Below are positions 42,729 to 51,604 of a DNA stretch of 64,000 nucleotides, one piece after another; position 1 is the stretch's first letter; each line of letters opens with the position of its first letter. The position numbers and the translations under genes are program-made. The stretch comes from an uncultured Christensenella sp. GTDB taxonomy: Bacteria; Bacillota; Clostridia; Christensenellales; Pumilibacteraceae. The DNA is taken from positions 1 through 64,000 of the forward strand of contig CAJTLV010000002.1 of NCBI GenBank assembly GCA_910577435.1, given 5' to 3'. Under the pieces are notes generated by a model. That model was not told where the DNA came from. It ran no database searches and saw nothing but the letters and a program-made list of their open reading frames with translations.

Positions 42729-42757
42729 ATTATACTACTTTTGCGCGAAGATAGCAA
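42729..42757 (-). promoter_or_regulatory. Promoter seven bases before the DUF1624 start codon
   Basis: Reverse strand TTGCTA (42752-42757), 17 bases, TATAAT (42729-42734). Confidence 0.8.
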
Positions 42758-42788
42758 TTAAATTGAGAATTCAATTGATCCCCGATCA

Positions 42789-44636
42789 TTACCGGAATTT
42801 CCCTATCAGCACCCACACGTCGGCGGGAGTGACGCCCGGCACTCGCGACGCCTGACCGATAGACAGCGGCTTGGCTTGCATCAGTTTTTCGCGCGCTTCG
42901 AGCCGCAATCCGTCGATACTGCGGTAATCTGTATCTTCGGGCAGACGCATATTTTCGAGCCGAGATTTCTCGTTAAGCTCCGACTGTTGGCGGCGCAGAT
43001 AGCTGTCGTAACGTATCGCCGCATACACTTCGAGCCGCGCAGGCGCGGACACGCCGCGCAGAACGTCGCACATCCCGTCGAACAGTTCGAGCGTAACGTT
43101 CGGCCGTTTAAGCACCTCTTCCACGCTCATAGCGCGGGCGCCGCTCTCCCCTGCCGCGTCGAACAGGTCTTTGACGACGGCTTCTGCAAGCTGTGTTTTG
43201 ACAAGTTCGCGGCACTTTTCGACATCCGATTTTTTATCGGCGAGCAGTTTGCGACGTTGCTTATCCACCGTGCCGTAAGGCACGGCAAGCTCGGTGAGCC
43301 GCAGATCGGCATTGTCCTGCCGCAGGCTCAACCGACATTCCGCGCGTCCCGTAAGCATTCTGTACGGCTCGTCGCTTCCGACGGTAACAAGGTCGTCGCA
43401 CATCACGCCGATATAGCTGTCGGTGCGGTCGAGAACGAGCTGTTCCATTCCGCGCAGGTACGCCGACGCGTTTATACCGGCGAGCAATCCTTGCGCCGCC
43501 GCTTCTTCGTAACCGCTCGTCCCGTTGACCTGCCCCGCGAAAAACAAGCCGTTTATACGCTTACTCATAAGCGACGGGTAAAGCTCGCGCGCATCGATAC
43601 ATTCATACTCTATGGCATATGCGTCGCGCACGATCTCGACGTTTTCCAGTCCTTCTATCGACCGATACATTTCTCGCTGAACGGCGGGCGGCAACGACGT
43701 GGAAATGCCCTGTATGTACCACTCGTCCGTGCCCGCGCCTTCCGGTTCGAGAAAGAACGCGTGGCGCGGCTTGTCCGCAAACCGCACTATCTTATCCTCT
43801 ATCGACGGACAGTAGCGAGCGCCCGTACCTGTGATAAGTCCCATACTGCGCGGCGATTCGGGTAGCGCCCGTCTTATTATGTCGTGGGTACGCTCGTTGG
43901 TGTAACCGAGATAGCACACCGAACTGTTTTCGGGCGGCACTTTCGTGAGCGTCGAGAACGTATACGGCACGTCGTCGCCGCGCTGAACGGTCAGTCTGTC
44001 GAAGTCTATCGTCTTGCCCGCAAGCCGCGCGGGCGTGCCCGTCTTGAACCTGCGCAGCCCGAATCCCAAACTTTTAAGCGACCGCGCGAGATGATCGCTG
44101 CGCGAAAAACAGACAGGTCCGCGCTTTTGCACAGACCGCCCGCAAATTATGGTGCTGTCCATATACACGCCCGTCGCGATGACGACGACGCGGCATTTAT
44201 ATATGTTTCCCGTCACGCACTCGACGGTAAAATCTTTGCCCCTGCGCGCGATCTTCTTTACTTCGTCCTGCCGAATCGAAAGATTGTCGGCGCACTCCAA
44301 CGCCGATTTCACAAACGCGTGGTATTTATACTTATCCTCTTGCGCGCGAAGCGAACGCACCGCAAGTCCTTTCGACGAATTGAGCATACGTATCTGCGTC
44401 GCGCACGCGTCTGCGGCAATGCCCATAAATCCGCCGAGCGCGTCCAACTCACGGACGAGATGCCCTTTGCCCGTGCCGCCTATGGACGGATTGCACGCCA
44501 TATATCCGACGTTGTCGGGAGTGATCGACGTGACGAGCGTTTTGACGCCCGTCTTGGCGAGCGCAAGCGCCGCTTCCACTCCCGCGTGTCCCGCACCGAC
44601 GACTATCGCGTCGTAATAAATAACCGAATTTGCCAT
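42789..44636 (-). CDS. mnmG: tRNA uridine-5-carboxymethylaminomethyl modification enzyme MnmG
   Basis: 615 residues. FAD site VVGAGHAGVEAALALAKTG at the start, CNPSIGGTGKGHLVRELDAL, GPVCFSRSDHL-type central region and the C-terminal helical domain ending ADVWVLIGKFR. With MnmE it modifies U34 of tRNAs. The RGPRYCPSIEDK motif appears as TGARYCPSIEDK. The start has TATAAT eight bases upstream and no Shine-Dalgarno sequence, so it appears leaderless. mnmE is not adjacent. Confidence 0.97.
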   Translation of the reverse strand: MANSVIYYDAIVVGAGHAGVEAALALAKTGVKTLVTSITPDNVGYMACNPSIGGTGKGHLVRELDALGGFMGIAADACATQIRMLNSSKGLAVRSLRAQEDKYKYHAFVKSALECADNLSIRQDEVKKIARRGKDFTVECVTGNIYKCRVVVIATGVYMDSTIICGRSVQKRGPVCFSRSDHLARSLKSLGFGLRRFKTGTPARLAGKTIDFDRLTVQRGDDVPYTFSTLTKVPPENSSVCYLGYTNERTHDIIRRALPESPRSMGLITGTGARYCPSIEDKIVRFADKPRHAFFLEPEGAGTDEWYIQGISTSLPPAVQREMYRSIEGLENVEIVRDAYAIEYECIDARELYPSLMSKRINGLFFAGQVNGTSGYEEAAAQGLLAGINASAYLRGMEQLVLDRTDSYIGVMCDDLVTVGSDEPYRMLTGRAECRLSLRQDNADLRLTELAVPYGTVDKQRRKLLADKKSDVEKCRELVKTQLAEAVVKDLFDAAGESGARAMSVEEVLKRPNVTLELFDGMCDVLRGVSAPARLEVYAAIRYDSYLRRQQSELNEKSRLENMRLPEDTDYRSIDGLRLEAREKLMQAKPLSIGQASRVPGVTPADVWVLIGKFR

Positions 44637-44644
44637 ACGGTTTA

Positions 44645-44673
44645 ATTATAGCATTGTGCAATTATAAAATCAA
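44645..44673 (-). promoter_or_regulatory. Promoter eight bases before the mnmG start codon
   Basis: Reverse strand TTGATT (44668-44673), 17 bases, TATAAT (44645-44650). Confidence 0.8.
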
Positions 44674-44704
44674 GCGCGGCGCATTGCTTGATTTATATTC
44701 GCTC

Positions 44705-44770
44705 CTCACTTCTTCACTTTTCACCCTTCACCCTTCACCCTTCACTCTTCACTCTTCACTCTTCACTATT
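44705..44770. repeat. Short tandem repeat of ACCCTTC/ACTCTTC heptamers
   Basis: Three ACCCTTC units then three ACTCTTC units (44723-44764) inside a longer CTTCAC-rich stretch, between mnmG's promoter and the stop of the DUF898-like gene. Related stretches occur at 37215-37237 and 47161-47196. Confidence 0.85.
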
Positions 44771-44807
44771 ACTATTCCCGTCACGTGTCGATAACAAAGC
44801 GTGGAAT

Positions 44808-46784
44808 TTATTTTACCGAGATCGCGCACTCCACGCTGTCCGCAAGCGTTGTATGTTCGGCTTTCCATTTGAGGATGCGGTTGGGTATCCACAGCGAATA
44901 AATGCCGAGCGTTACTGCGGATAGCAAAAACCACTTGATATAGTTTCCGAACAGTCCTCTGCCCGTGCCGTCGAACACGAGCCGTTTGCCGTCGTAAACA
45001 CGATGTTTGCACAGCCACCGCTCTTTTAAGCACAGGGCGAAAGGCAACGCGAGTCCGAACGTCGCAACAGATAAAAACCCGCACAGCAGATTATACCCGA
45101 ACAGTGCGAACGCGCCGCCGTCGAACGTGCCGCCCAACTCGGCAGACTCGCCCGCAATATGCGTATGTTTCGCCTTCCACGCTTCGATCTTCGCCGCAAC
45201 GAAAAACCCGTAAATGCCCAATGTTATTATCGTCAGCAGACCCCAACAAATCCACTTGCCGAACAATTGCAATCCTTTTCCGTCGAACGTCAGTCGCCTG
45301 CCGCCGTACAGCGTGTGCCTTGCCTTCCATCTCATCATCATACATAATGTCGCGGGATACGCAATTCCGAGCGTCACGACGTTCACGATATTGCACAGCA
45401 AAGTCCATCCGATACGTTGCAACAGCGTGCCGTCGAACGTACTCTTGCCGTCGCATTCCGGCACGAACGCAGGCGCATCGTTAACGCTACTATATGTTTC
45501 CGCCTGCGCAAGTTCGGCTTTGCGTCTTTCCGCTTCCGCTTGCGCAAGTTCGGCTTTGCGTTGTGCTTCGCGTCTTTCCGCTTCCGCTCGCTCGAGAGCG
45601 GCTTTGCGTTGCGCTTCGCATCTTTCGTGAGCACTGTTGACTGCCGCGACAAATCCGTCATAGTCGCGCGCTTTCGACAGACGCGACAGGTCGGACACGA
45701 ACGCCTTTTGCGCCGCCTTGCCCTCCCACTTGCGCACCTCGCCTTCCAAATCGATCACGTACTCATTCATTGTCGCCTTAGACCCTAGTTTACCCAGACA
45801 TATGACGGCGGCAATATTGAGAATAAATAGCGCAAATACACCGATCCATACTAAATACAACGTGATGCGCTCCATCATATGTATCTTATCTTCTATAATG
45901 TCGCAAATCGCCTCGAATTCTTCCTCCTTTTCCACAAACTCATCGTCATAGAAGGTATATCCGTCGGGATCCGCGCCGAGCGCTTCAAACGCCGCCGGAG
46001 CGCCCGCAAATTCGGCAATGTCCTCTTGCATACTTTTAACGGCACTGCTTAAAAACAGCCGAACGTCTTCCCAAGCGGACGCTACATCTTCATATCTCGG
46101 AGAATCGCCTAAATTATTATAACGATCGGAATAAACGCTTTCATCTACCCGATATGCTTTATAATCATAATACATATTTGAAGAATCAGCATTGTCAATA
46201 TAATCATAAATACCCCAAATATCTACAAAGTACGAACTATCGCTACAAGTTATATGTAATTCTTTCAATTCCGACGCACCGACGGACGACGGCAGATTTT
46301 TATACATACCGACATACTCGTCGCGCCACTCGTCAAAGCTGTTCTCGCTCTCTGCGATGAACGCGCATATCGCTTCCGCCTTCGGCAGAGCGGTTTCCAG
46401 ATTATTCAATTCCTTCGCCGCCCGTTCCAGCGCGTCGCTCGACTGTCTGTAACTCGTGTTGATCGCGGCGGGGACAGCGACCGCATCTAAATACGCCACC
46501 GCTTTTTCCGCGCCGAATATATCGATACGTTTACCAATAGCGAATTCACCTAAAAACCCTATAACCGCAGACGCAAACGATATAACAAACAGAATGGGAA
46601 AAACAACAAACTTCTTTTTGAACTTTACGAAAAACGAAATAACGATCGGCGTAAACGTAAAAAACGACAGTAACGTCGCCAATACGCCTTTCATCGTTCG
46701 ATGCGCACGGTGCCGCGCCGCATACTCTTCCGCATCGCTTTTGGTTATTTCAGTCGCCGCGAGCGTTTCAGAATTTTCTTCCAT
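44808..46784 (-). CDS. DUF898-like membrane protein with four C-terminal repeats
   Basis: 658 residues. Two N-terminal helices, an extracytoplasmic helical domain (about 90-300), another helix near 320, a charged coiled-coil of EAERREAQRKAELAQAEAER type, then repeats of about 50-60 residues each with FDG...LLG...TLGIY or similar and a basic KWKAKHT end. These repeats match DUF898, a membrane domain of unknown function. GCGGAGGAAA before the start. Divergent from the mini HTH gene. Confidence 0.8.
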   Translation of the reverse strand: MEENSETLAATEITKSDAEEYAARHRAHRTMKGVLATLLSFFTFTPIVISFFVKFKKKFVVFPILFVISFASAVIGFLGEFAIGKRIDIFGAEKAVAYLDAVAVPAAINTSYRQSSDALERAAKELNNLETALPKAEAICAFIAESENSFDEWRDEYVGMYKNLPSSVGASELKELHITCSDSSYFVDIWGIYDYIDNADSSNMYYDYKAYRVDESVYSDRYNNLGDSPRYEDVASAWEDVRLFLSSAVKSMQEDIAEFAGAPAAFEALGADPDGYTFYDDEFVEKEEEFEAICDIIEDKIHMMERITLYLVWIGVFALFILNIAAVICLGKLGSKATMNEYVIDLEGEVRKWEGKAAQKAFVSDLSRLSKARDYDGFVAAVNSAHERCEAQRKAALERAEAERREAQRKAELAQAEAERRKAELAQAETYSSVNDAPAFVPECDGKSTFDGTLLQRIGWTLLCNIVNVVTLGIAYPATLCMMMRWKARHTLYGGRRLTFDGKGLQLFGKWICWGLLTIITLGIYGFFVAAKIEAWKAKHTHIAGESAELGGTFDGGAFALFGYNLLCGFLSVATFGLALPFALCLKERWLCKHRVYDGKRLVFDGTGRGLFGNYIKWFLLSAVTLGIYSLWIPNRILKWKAEHTTLADSVECAISVK

Positions 46785-46813
46785 AATTTCCTCCGCACGA
46801 ATAGTACGGATAT

Positions 46814-46842
46814 ATTATAGCCATAATTATAGCCATAGTCAA
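46814..46842 (-). promoter_or_regulatory. Promoter of the DUF898-like gene
   Basis: Reverse strand TTGACT (46837-46842), 17 bases, TATAAT (46814-46819). Confidence 0.8.
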
Positions 46843-46851
46843 GTATTTGAC
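46838..46851. promoter_or_regulatory. Inverted repeat GTCAAGTATTTGAC, possible operator
   Basis: Five-base arms GTCAA/TTGAC around GTAT. It covers the -35 of the leftward DUF898 promoter and sits about eight bases before the rightward TATAAT (46859-46864) of the HTH gene. Confidence 0.5.
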
Positions 46852-46870
46852 AATACTGTATAATATAAAA

Positions 46871-47071
46871 ATGATAGTTTACGATCCGTTTTGGGCGACG
46901 CTCAAAGCTAAGGGAATATCAACGTACACGCTGATAAACAAATACAATATAAGTAGCGGCACGCTTGACAGAATGCGCAAAGGCAAGGGCATAAGCACGC
47001 TGAAAATAGACGATTTCTGTCGAATATTGGACTGCCGCATCGAGGACATAATCGAATATAAAAACGATTGA
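46871..47071 (+). CDS. Small Cro/C1-type HTH regulator
   Basis: 66 residues, essentially one helix-turn-helix: WATLKAKGISTYTLINKYNI, SSGTLDRMRKGKG, LKIDDFCRILDCRIEDIIEY. This is the compact XRE type common in Clostridia. ATG at 46871 lies six bases after TATAAT with no Shine-Dalgarno sequence. Divergent from the DUF898-like gene, with an inverted repeat between, so it probably controls that gene and itself (inference). A clear terminator follows. Confidence 0.9.
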   Translation: MIVYDPFWATLKAKGISTYTLINKYNISSGTLDRMRKGKGISTLKIDDFCRILDCRIEDIIEYKND

Positions 47072-47084
47072 ATTTCACACACGC

Positions 47085-47108
47085 AAAAAGCCGCACACGC
47101 GGCTTTTT
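47085..47108 (+). terminator. Terminator of the HTH gene
   Basis: AAAAAGCCGC and GCGGCTTTTT around an ACAC loop. Confidence 0.93.
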
Positions 47109-47216
47109 ATATTGCGATCCATACGACTACTTGATCCGTCGCAAGCGGTCACCGCCTATTCACTTCTTCACTCTTCACTATTATCTCTTCACTATATTAT
47201 GGGGAAACGATCCGAA

Positions 47217-48449
47217 TTATATAGTCTTTACGTCTATCCACATACTGTCGAGTTCGGTGTTCATTTTAATGCCGAAATCGCGCATAACGCCGCAACGCGC
47301 CAATACTTCGGGAGGGGGGAACATCATATCGACGTACATATCGCGAAAGCCTTCGTAATAATCGTCCTCGAACTCGTCGTCGTCGAGTATCGCCTGTTTG
47401 GCGTCCTCCATCACGCTTTTGACCGCGACGGACTCGCCCATCCAATCGAAATTGATAGCGGCGTATTCATAAGTATTAATGAATTTAAGGAAATAGTTTG
47501 CCGCTTCCGTATTTTTAGCGTACTTGGGTATTATCCAACCGTCCACCCAAACGTTGCTCCCCTCTTCGGGAACGGTGTAATAGAAATGGTCGCCGCCCTC
47601 CTCTATCATAATAAGCCCCGCGTCGCACGACCAGAAAAAGCCGAGCCAAGCGTCGGTCGTACCGGCGAGCATATCGTTCTTGCCGTCGTCCACCTCGTAC
47701 TTACATATGAGCGACTTTTGGGCGACTAGCGCGTCCTGCGCCTGTTTTATCGCTTTGTTGTCCACTTCCGAAAAATACGATATAAGCTCGGTTCGGTAAT
47801 CGTCGTTGTAATCGGTAAAGCCGTTCGAAAGTTGCGACAGCTTGTCGCGGTTGGCGTAAATACGCGCAAGCGAGTACGCGTCGCGGACGCTGTCTTTCAT
47901 CAGCGTGCGCTTTCTGCCGCTCTCTTTGAGCCATTTATCGCTCCACATAGCTTCCCAGCTTTCAAGCTCGGACGAGCCTGCTTCTATATGGTTTACGTCG
48001 TACATAATGCCGAACGTGCCCCACACATACGGCACGAAATACTCGTTGTTTTCATCGAACGGTTTGATCATATCCGCAAGCCCGTCATAGAAAAGATCGG
48101 GTTCGGCGGGATCGAAAATTTCGGTATCGACCTTTTGCGCAAGACCGTCTTTTATCATTCGCTCCGCCATATAGTCGGACGGGCAAACCAGATCGTAGTC
48201 CGCTTTCTGCGTCTCTATGCGCATTATCATCGTCTCGTTGGTGTCGAACGTGTCGTAATCGACTGTAATGCGCTTGCCCGTCTCTTCCTCGTACCAGCTC
48301 TCGAACTCCTCTATAAGGCTCTCTTCGATGTAGTCGCCCCAGTTGTATATTTTGAGTATCTCGCCGCGCGGCGTACAGCCGAGCGCGGTCATCGACGACA
48401 GTCCGACGGCAAGCGCGGACAGCACGGTCATAATTCTTTTTCCTTTCAT
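47217..48449 (-). CDS. potD: Spermidine/putrescine-binding lipoprotein PotD
   Basis: 410 residues. Signal peptide with lipobox TALGC (about residue 25), then EILKIYNWGDYIEESLIEEF, the classic PotD/PotF opening, DYDTFDTNETM, and YDLVCPSDYMAERM. It captures polyamine for the PotABC importer. Overlaps potC by four bases (ATGA). Last gene of the regulator-potABCD operon. Confidence 0.96.
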   Translation of the reverse strand: MKGKRIMTVLSALAVGLSSMTALGCTPRGEILKIYNWGDYIEESLIEEFESWYEEETGKRITVDYDTFDTNETMIMRIETQKADYDLVCPSDYMAERMIKDGLAQKVDTEIFDPAEPDLFYDGLADMIKPFDENNEYFVPYVWGTFGIMYDVNHIEAGSSELESWEAMWSDKWLKESGRKRTLMKDSVRDAYSLARIYANRDKLSQLSNGFTDYNDDYRTELISYFSEVDNKAIKQAQDALVAQKSLICKYEVDDGKNDMLAGTTDAWLGFFWSCDAGLIMIEEGGDHFYYTVPEEGSNVWVDGWIIPKYAKNTEAANYFLKFINTYEYAAINFDWMGESVAVKSVMEDAKQAILDDDEFEDDYYEGFRDMYVDMMFPPPEVLARCGVMRDFGIKMNTELDSMWIDVKTI

Positions 48450-49243
48450 TTCGCCGCCTCCGTCTTTTTACGACGCGCGCTTACAACGTTTAATGCTATA
48501 AGAACGGCAAGCACGGCTACAAACAGCACCGACGACAGCGCGCGAAGAGTCGGGTCTGCGCCGCGTTTTGCAAGCGCGTTATAAAGATAGATGGGAATGG
48601 TCTCCACTCCGCCGTTGATGAACTTGGATACTATGAAATCGTCGAGCGACAGCGTAAACGCCATAATGAATCCGCTTATCATTCCCGACAGCAACTGCGG
48701 CACGACAACGCGCAACATCGAGCCTATCGGCGACGCGCCGAGATCGAGTCCAGCCTCGTAAAGATTGGGATTGAGCTGAGACAGTTTGGGTGTTACGGAC
48801 AGAATGACGTAAGGCACGGTTATCATAGTGTGCGCGATTATGAGCGCCGCCCAGCCGTAATTGATGTGTATGGCAAGGAAGAACATCATAAACGCAACGC
48901 CCGTCACTATTTCGGCATTCTCCATAGTGATGTTCGCGACAAAGTTCGCCGACGCCTTATACCGACGTTTCATATAATATATGCCTATCGCCGCCGACGT
49001 GCCGAGTACTGTCGCGAGCGTCGCGGAAATGAACGCTAGCAGCATAGAGTTTCCCAGCGCGCCCATTATCTCCGAATCGGTAAACAGATTTTTATACAGC
49101 TCGATCGAGAATCCGCTCCACACGCCGAGCGCTTTCGCGTCGGTGAACGAGTAGATTATAAGGATCAGAATAGGCACGTACATAACGAAGAGCATTACGC
49201 CCACGAACGCCCAAATGAGAGCGGACTTGACTTGTTTTTTCAC
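48446..49243 (-). CDS. potC: Polyamine ABC transporter permease PotC
   Basis: 265 residues, six helices. YVPILILIIYSFTDAK at the start, LGTSAAIGIYYMKRR, and the EAGLDLGASPIGSMLRVVVP (EAA loop) and FTLSLDDFIVSKF motifs are typical of PotC. ATGA overlaps at both ends with potB and potD. Confidence 0.96.
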   Translation of the reverse strand: MKKQVKSALIWAFVGVMLFVMYVPILILIIYSFTDAKALGVWSGFSIELYKNLFTDSEIMGALGNSMLLAFISATLATVLGTSAAIGIYYMKRRYKASANFVANITMENAEIVTGVAFMMFFLAIHINYGWAALIIAHTMITVPYVILSVTPKLSQLNPNLYEAGLDLGASPIGSMLRVVVPQLLSGMISGFIMAFTLSLDDFIVSKFINGGVETIPIYLYNALAKRGADPTLRALSSVLFVAVLAVLIALNVVSARRKKTEAAK

Positions 49244-50082
49244 AGCACGCCTCCCACTTCGGTATGTCCTTTCGTTATGCGGTTGGCTATGATCACCGTC
49301 ACCGCGATGAGCAACAGCAGTATGAGCGAGTACGCCGAACCGATATGCCAGCCGCCGCTGTTCCTAAACCATTGATCGATTACGTTGCCGAAGAGATAGG
49401 TCGACGTGTCGCCGAGTATGTCCGAAATGGCAAACGTAGACACGGTCGGCATAAACACCATCAAAACGCCCGACACGATACCGGGAAGAGACAGCGGCAA
49501 TTTGACTTTGAACAGCGTCGTCACACCCGACGCGCCGAGATCGTGCGACGCTTCGACGAGCGACTTGTCCATTCCCGACAGCACCGAGTAAAGCGGCATA
49601 AGCATAAACGGGAAAAAGTCGTACACCATTCCGACCGTAACCGCCGTCCAAGCGTTCGTCACGTCCAGAATGTGCAAAACTATCTTCATCGCGTATGTGC
49701 GGAGCAACGAATTTATCCACATCGGCAAAATGAACAGCATTACGAGAATAAACTTTTTATTGAGCGTCGACGACGTGAGCGCCAGAGCGAGCGGATACGC
49801 CAAAAGAAAACATACCGCCGTCGTTATGAGCGCGACGAGAAACGACTTGCCCATTACCGCCATTATATTCGGGCGGGTGAAAAAATGCCCGAAGTTGCCG
49901 AACGAGAAATTCCCGTCGATGTCGGTGAACGCATAGTATACCATTATACACAGCGGCACGACTACAAATATTATGCTGAGCGCCATATACGGCATAGAAA
50001 ACGCCGAACGCCGAATGCCGCGTATTTTTTTGACCGTCGGCTTGTACGCTCCGACCGGCTTTTCGACAGTTTTATCACTCAT
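49240..50082 (-). CDS. potB: Polyamine ABC transporter permease PotB
   Basis: 280 residues from the ATG at 50082, which overlaps the end of potA. MSDKTVEKPVGAYKPT is a polar N-terminus; six helices follow, with FILPMWINSLLRTYA and the EAA-type SLVEASHDLGASGVTTLF. The track frame from 50169 lies inside potA and is less likely. GGAGG lies nine bases upstream. Confidence 0.94.
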   Translation of the reverse strand: MSDKTVEKPVGAYKPTVKKIRGIRRSAFSMPYMALSIIFVVVPLCIMVYYAFTDIDGNFSFGNFGHFFTRPNIMAVMGKSFLVALITTAVCFLLAYPLALALTSSTLNKKFILVMLFILPMWINSLLRTYAMKIVLHILDVTNAWTAVTVGMVYDFFPFMLMPLYSVLSGMDKSLVEASHDLGASGVTTLFKVKLPLSLPGIVSGVLMVFMPTVSTFAISDILGDTSTYLFGNVIDQWFRNSGGWHIGSAYSLILLLLIAVTVIIANRITKGHTEVGGVL

Positions 50083-51586
50083 CGCCGTCGCCCTCCGCCG
50101 TTTTTTCCGCATTCGCCGCATTGCCGTCCGCACCGCTCGCATCTTCCTTTTCGACGCGCGAGACAGCAATGTCCTGCGGCGCTATCTTTATGCCGACGCG
50201 GTCGCCTATGTCCCATTCGTCTACGGTATCGATAAAGAAGTCGTTGTCGTCGTCCGTATATATCTGCACTTGATAATACGAGCCTTTATAAAATGTCTGC
50301 GTAACGTTCGCGCCGATCACGCCGTCGTCCTCATCGTCTGTCAACTCGATCTTGTCGAATGGAATGCTCACCTTGACTTCCTCGCCCTTTTCGAGTCCGA
50401 AAGTATTGACGAACTCGAATTCGCCGCCGCAGAAGTATACGGTGTTTTCACCCGTCACTTCGCCCTTGAACTCATTGACGACCTTTAATTTTTTCATTAT
50501 GTGAATGCCGTCGGGAAGCACCGACAGCCACACCTTTTCGCCGACCTTGTACTCCGTAGTATTCTGCACGGTGAATTGATAATCGCGCGCGAGTATTTCC
50601 ATTTCATAGTATGTACCCTTGAAAACCGTAGAAACAACCTCGCCTTCCAACGTGCCTTTTTTGCGGTCGAGCGCTATATCTTCGGGACGTATAACTAGGT
50701 CGACCCGCTCGTTCTTGCCGAACCCCTTGTCCAAGCACTCGAACGTCGCGCCGCAGAACTCGACGCGGAAGTCTTTGGGCATAACGCCCGACAGAATATT
50801 GCTCTCGCCGATAAAGTCGGCAACGAACGCATTGGCAGGCTCGTCGTATATCTTTTTGGGCGTGCCGTATTGCTGGACCGCTCCGTCCGTCATAACGACT
50901 ATCTTGTCCGACATAGTGAGCGCCTCTTCCTGATCGTGCGTGACGAATATGAAAGTAATGCCGATGTCCTTGTGCATTGCCGCAAGTTCCATCTGCATCT
51001 CTTTGCGCATTTTAAGGTCGAGCGCGCCGAGCGGCTCGTCGAGAAGCAATACTTTGGGTTCGCATACGATGGCGCGGGCGATGGCGACGCGCTGTTGCTG
51101 ACCGCCCGAAAGTCCGGTCACGTCGCGGTGTCCGTATGCTTCGAGATTGACGAGTTTGAGCACTCGCTCCACCTTTTCGCGTATCTCGTCTTTGGTGAAT
51201 CTGCGATAAATCGGCTTACCCTTTTTATCGACCTCGCCCGTCGGTATCTTTTTGAGTTTCAAGCCGAATGCGATGTTCTTGAACACGTTTAAGTGCGGGA
51301 ACAGCGCATACTTCTGGAAAACCGTATTTATGGGGCGCAGGTGCGGCGGTACGGTCGTTACGTCCTGCTTTTCGAGGAATATCGAACCTTTAGTGGGCAG
51401 TTCGAAGCCGGCTATCATTCGGAGCAACGTCGTCTTGCCGCAACCCGACGGACCGAGCAACGTGACGAACTCGCCGCGCCGCACCGCAAGGTTTACGTCG
51501 TCGACGACCGTTATTCCGTCAAACACCTTGCTGACGTTCTTGATCTCGATGATGTTGTCGAACTTCTCTCTCGTAGGAGCAGCCAT
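50075..51586 (-). CDS. potA: Polyamine ABC transporter ATPase PotA with long C-terminal region
   Basis: 503 residues; usual PotA is about 360-380. Walker A GPSGCGKTT, signature LSGGQQQRVAIARA, Walker B VLLLDEPLGALD and switch VTHDQEEAL are intact. After the ATPase comes a TOBE-like domain (GTLEGEVVSTVFKGTYYEM) and a second, similar TOBE-like unit (GVIGANVTQTFYKGSYYQVQ) near 420-480, then a disordered Ala/Asp/Glu tail. The duplicated ligand-binding domain may add regulation. GGAG before the start. Confidence 0.95.
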   Translation of the reverse strand: MAAPTREKFDNIIEIKNVSKVFDGITVVDDVNLAVRRGEFVTLLGPSGCGKTTLLRMIAGFELPTKGSIFLEKQDVTTVPPHLRPINTVFQKYALFPHLNVFKNIAFGLKLKKIPTGEVDKKGKPIYRRFTKDEIREKVERVLKLVNLEAYGHRDVTGLSGGQQQRVAIARAIVCEPKVLLLDEPLGALDLKMRKEMQMELAAMHKDIGITFIFVTHDQEEALTMSDKIVVMTDGAVQQYGTPKKIYDEPANAFVADFIGESNILSGVMPKDFRVEFCGATFECLDKGFGKNERVDLVIRPEDIALDRKKGTLEGEVVSTVFKGTYYEMEILARDYQFTVQNTTEYKVGEKVWLSVLPDGIHIMKKLKVVNEFKGEVTGENTVYFCGGEFEFVNTFGLEKGEEVKVSIPFDKIELTDDEDDGVIGANVTQTFYKGSYYQVQIYTDDDNDFFIDTVDEWDIGDRVGIKIAPQDIAVSRVEKEDASGADGNAANAEKTAEGDGDE

Positions 51587-51604
51587 TCTTTTGTTCTCCT
51601 TATG

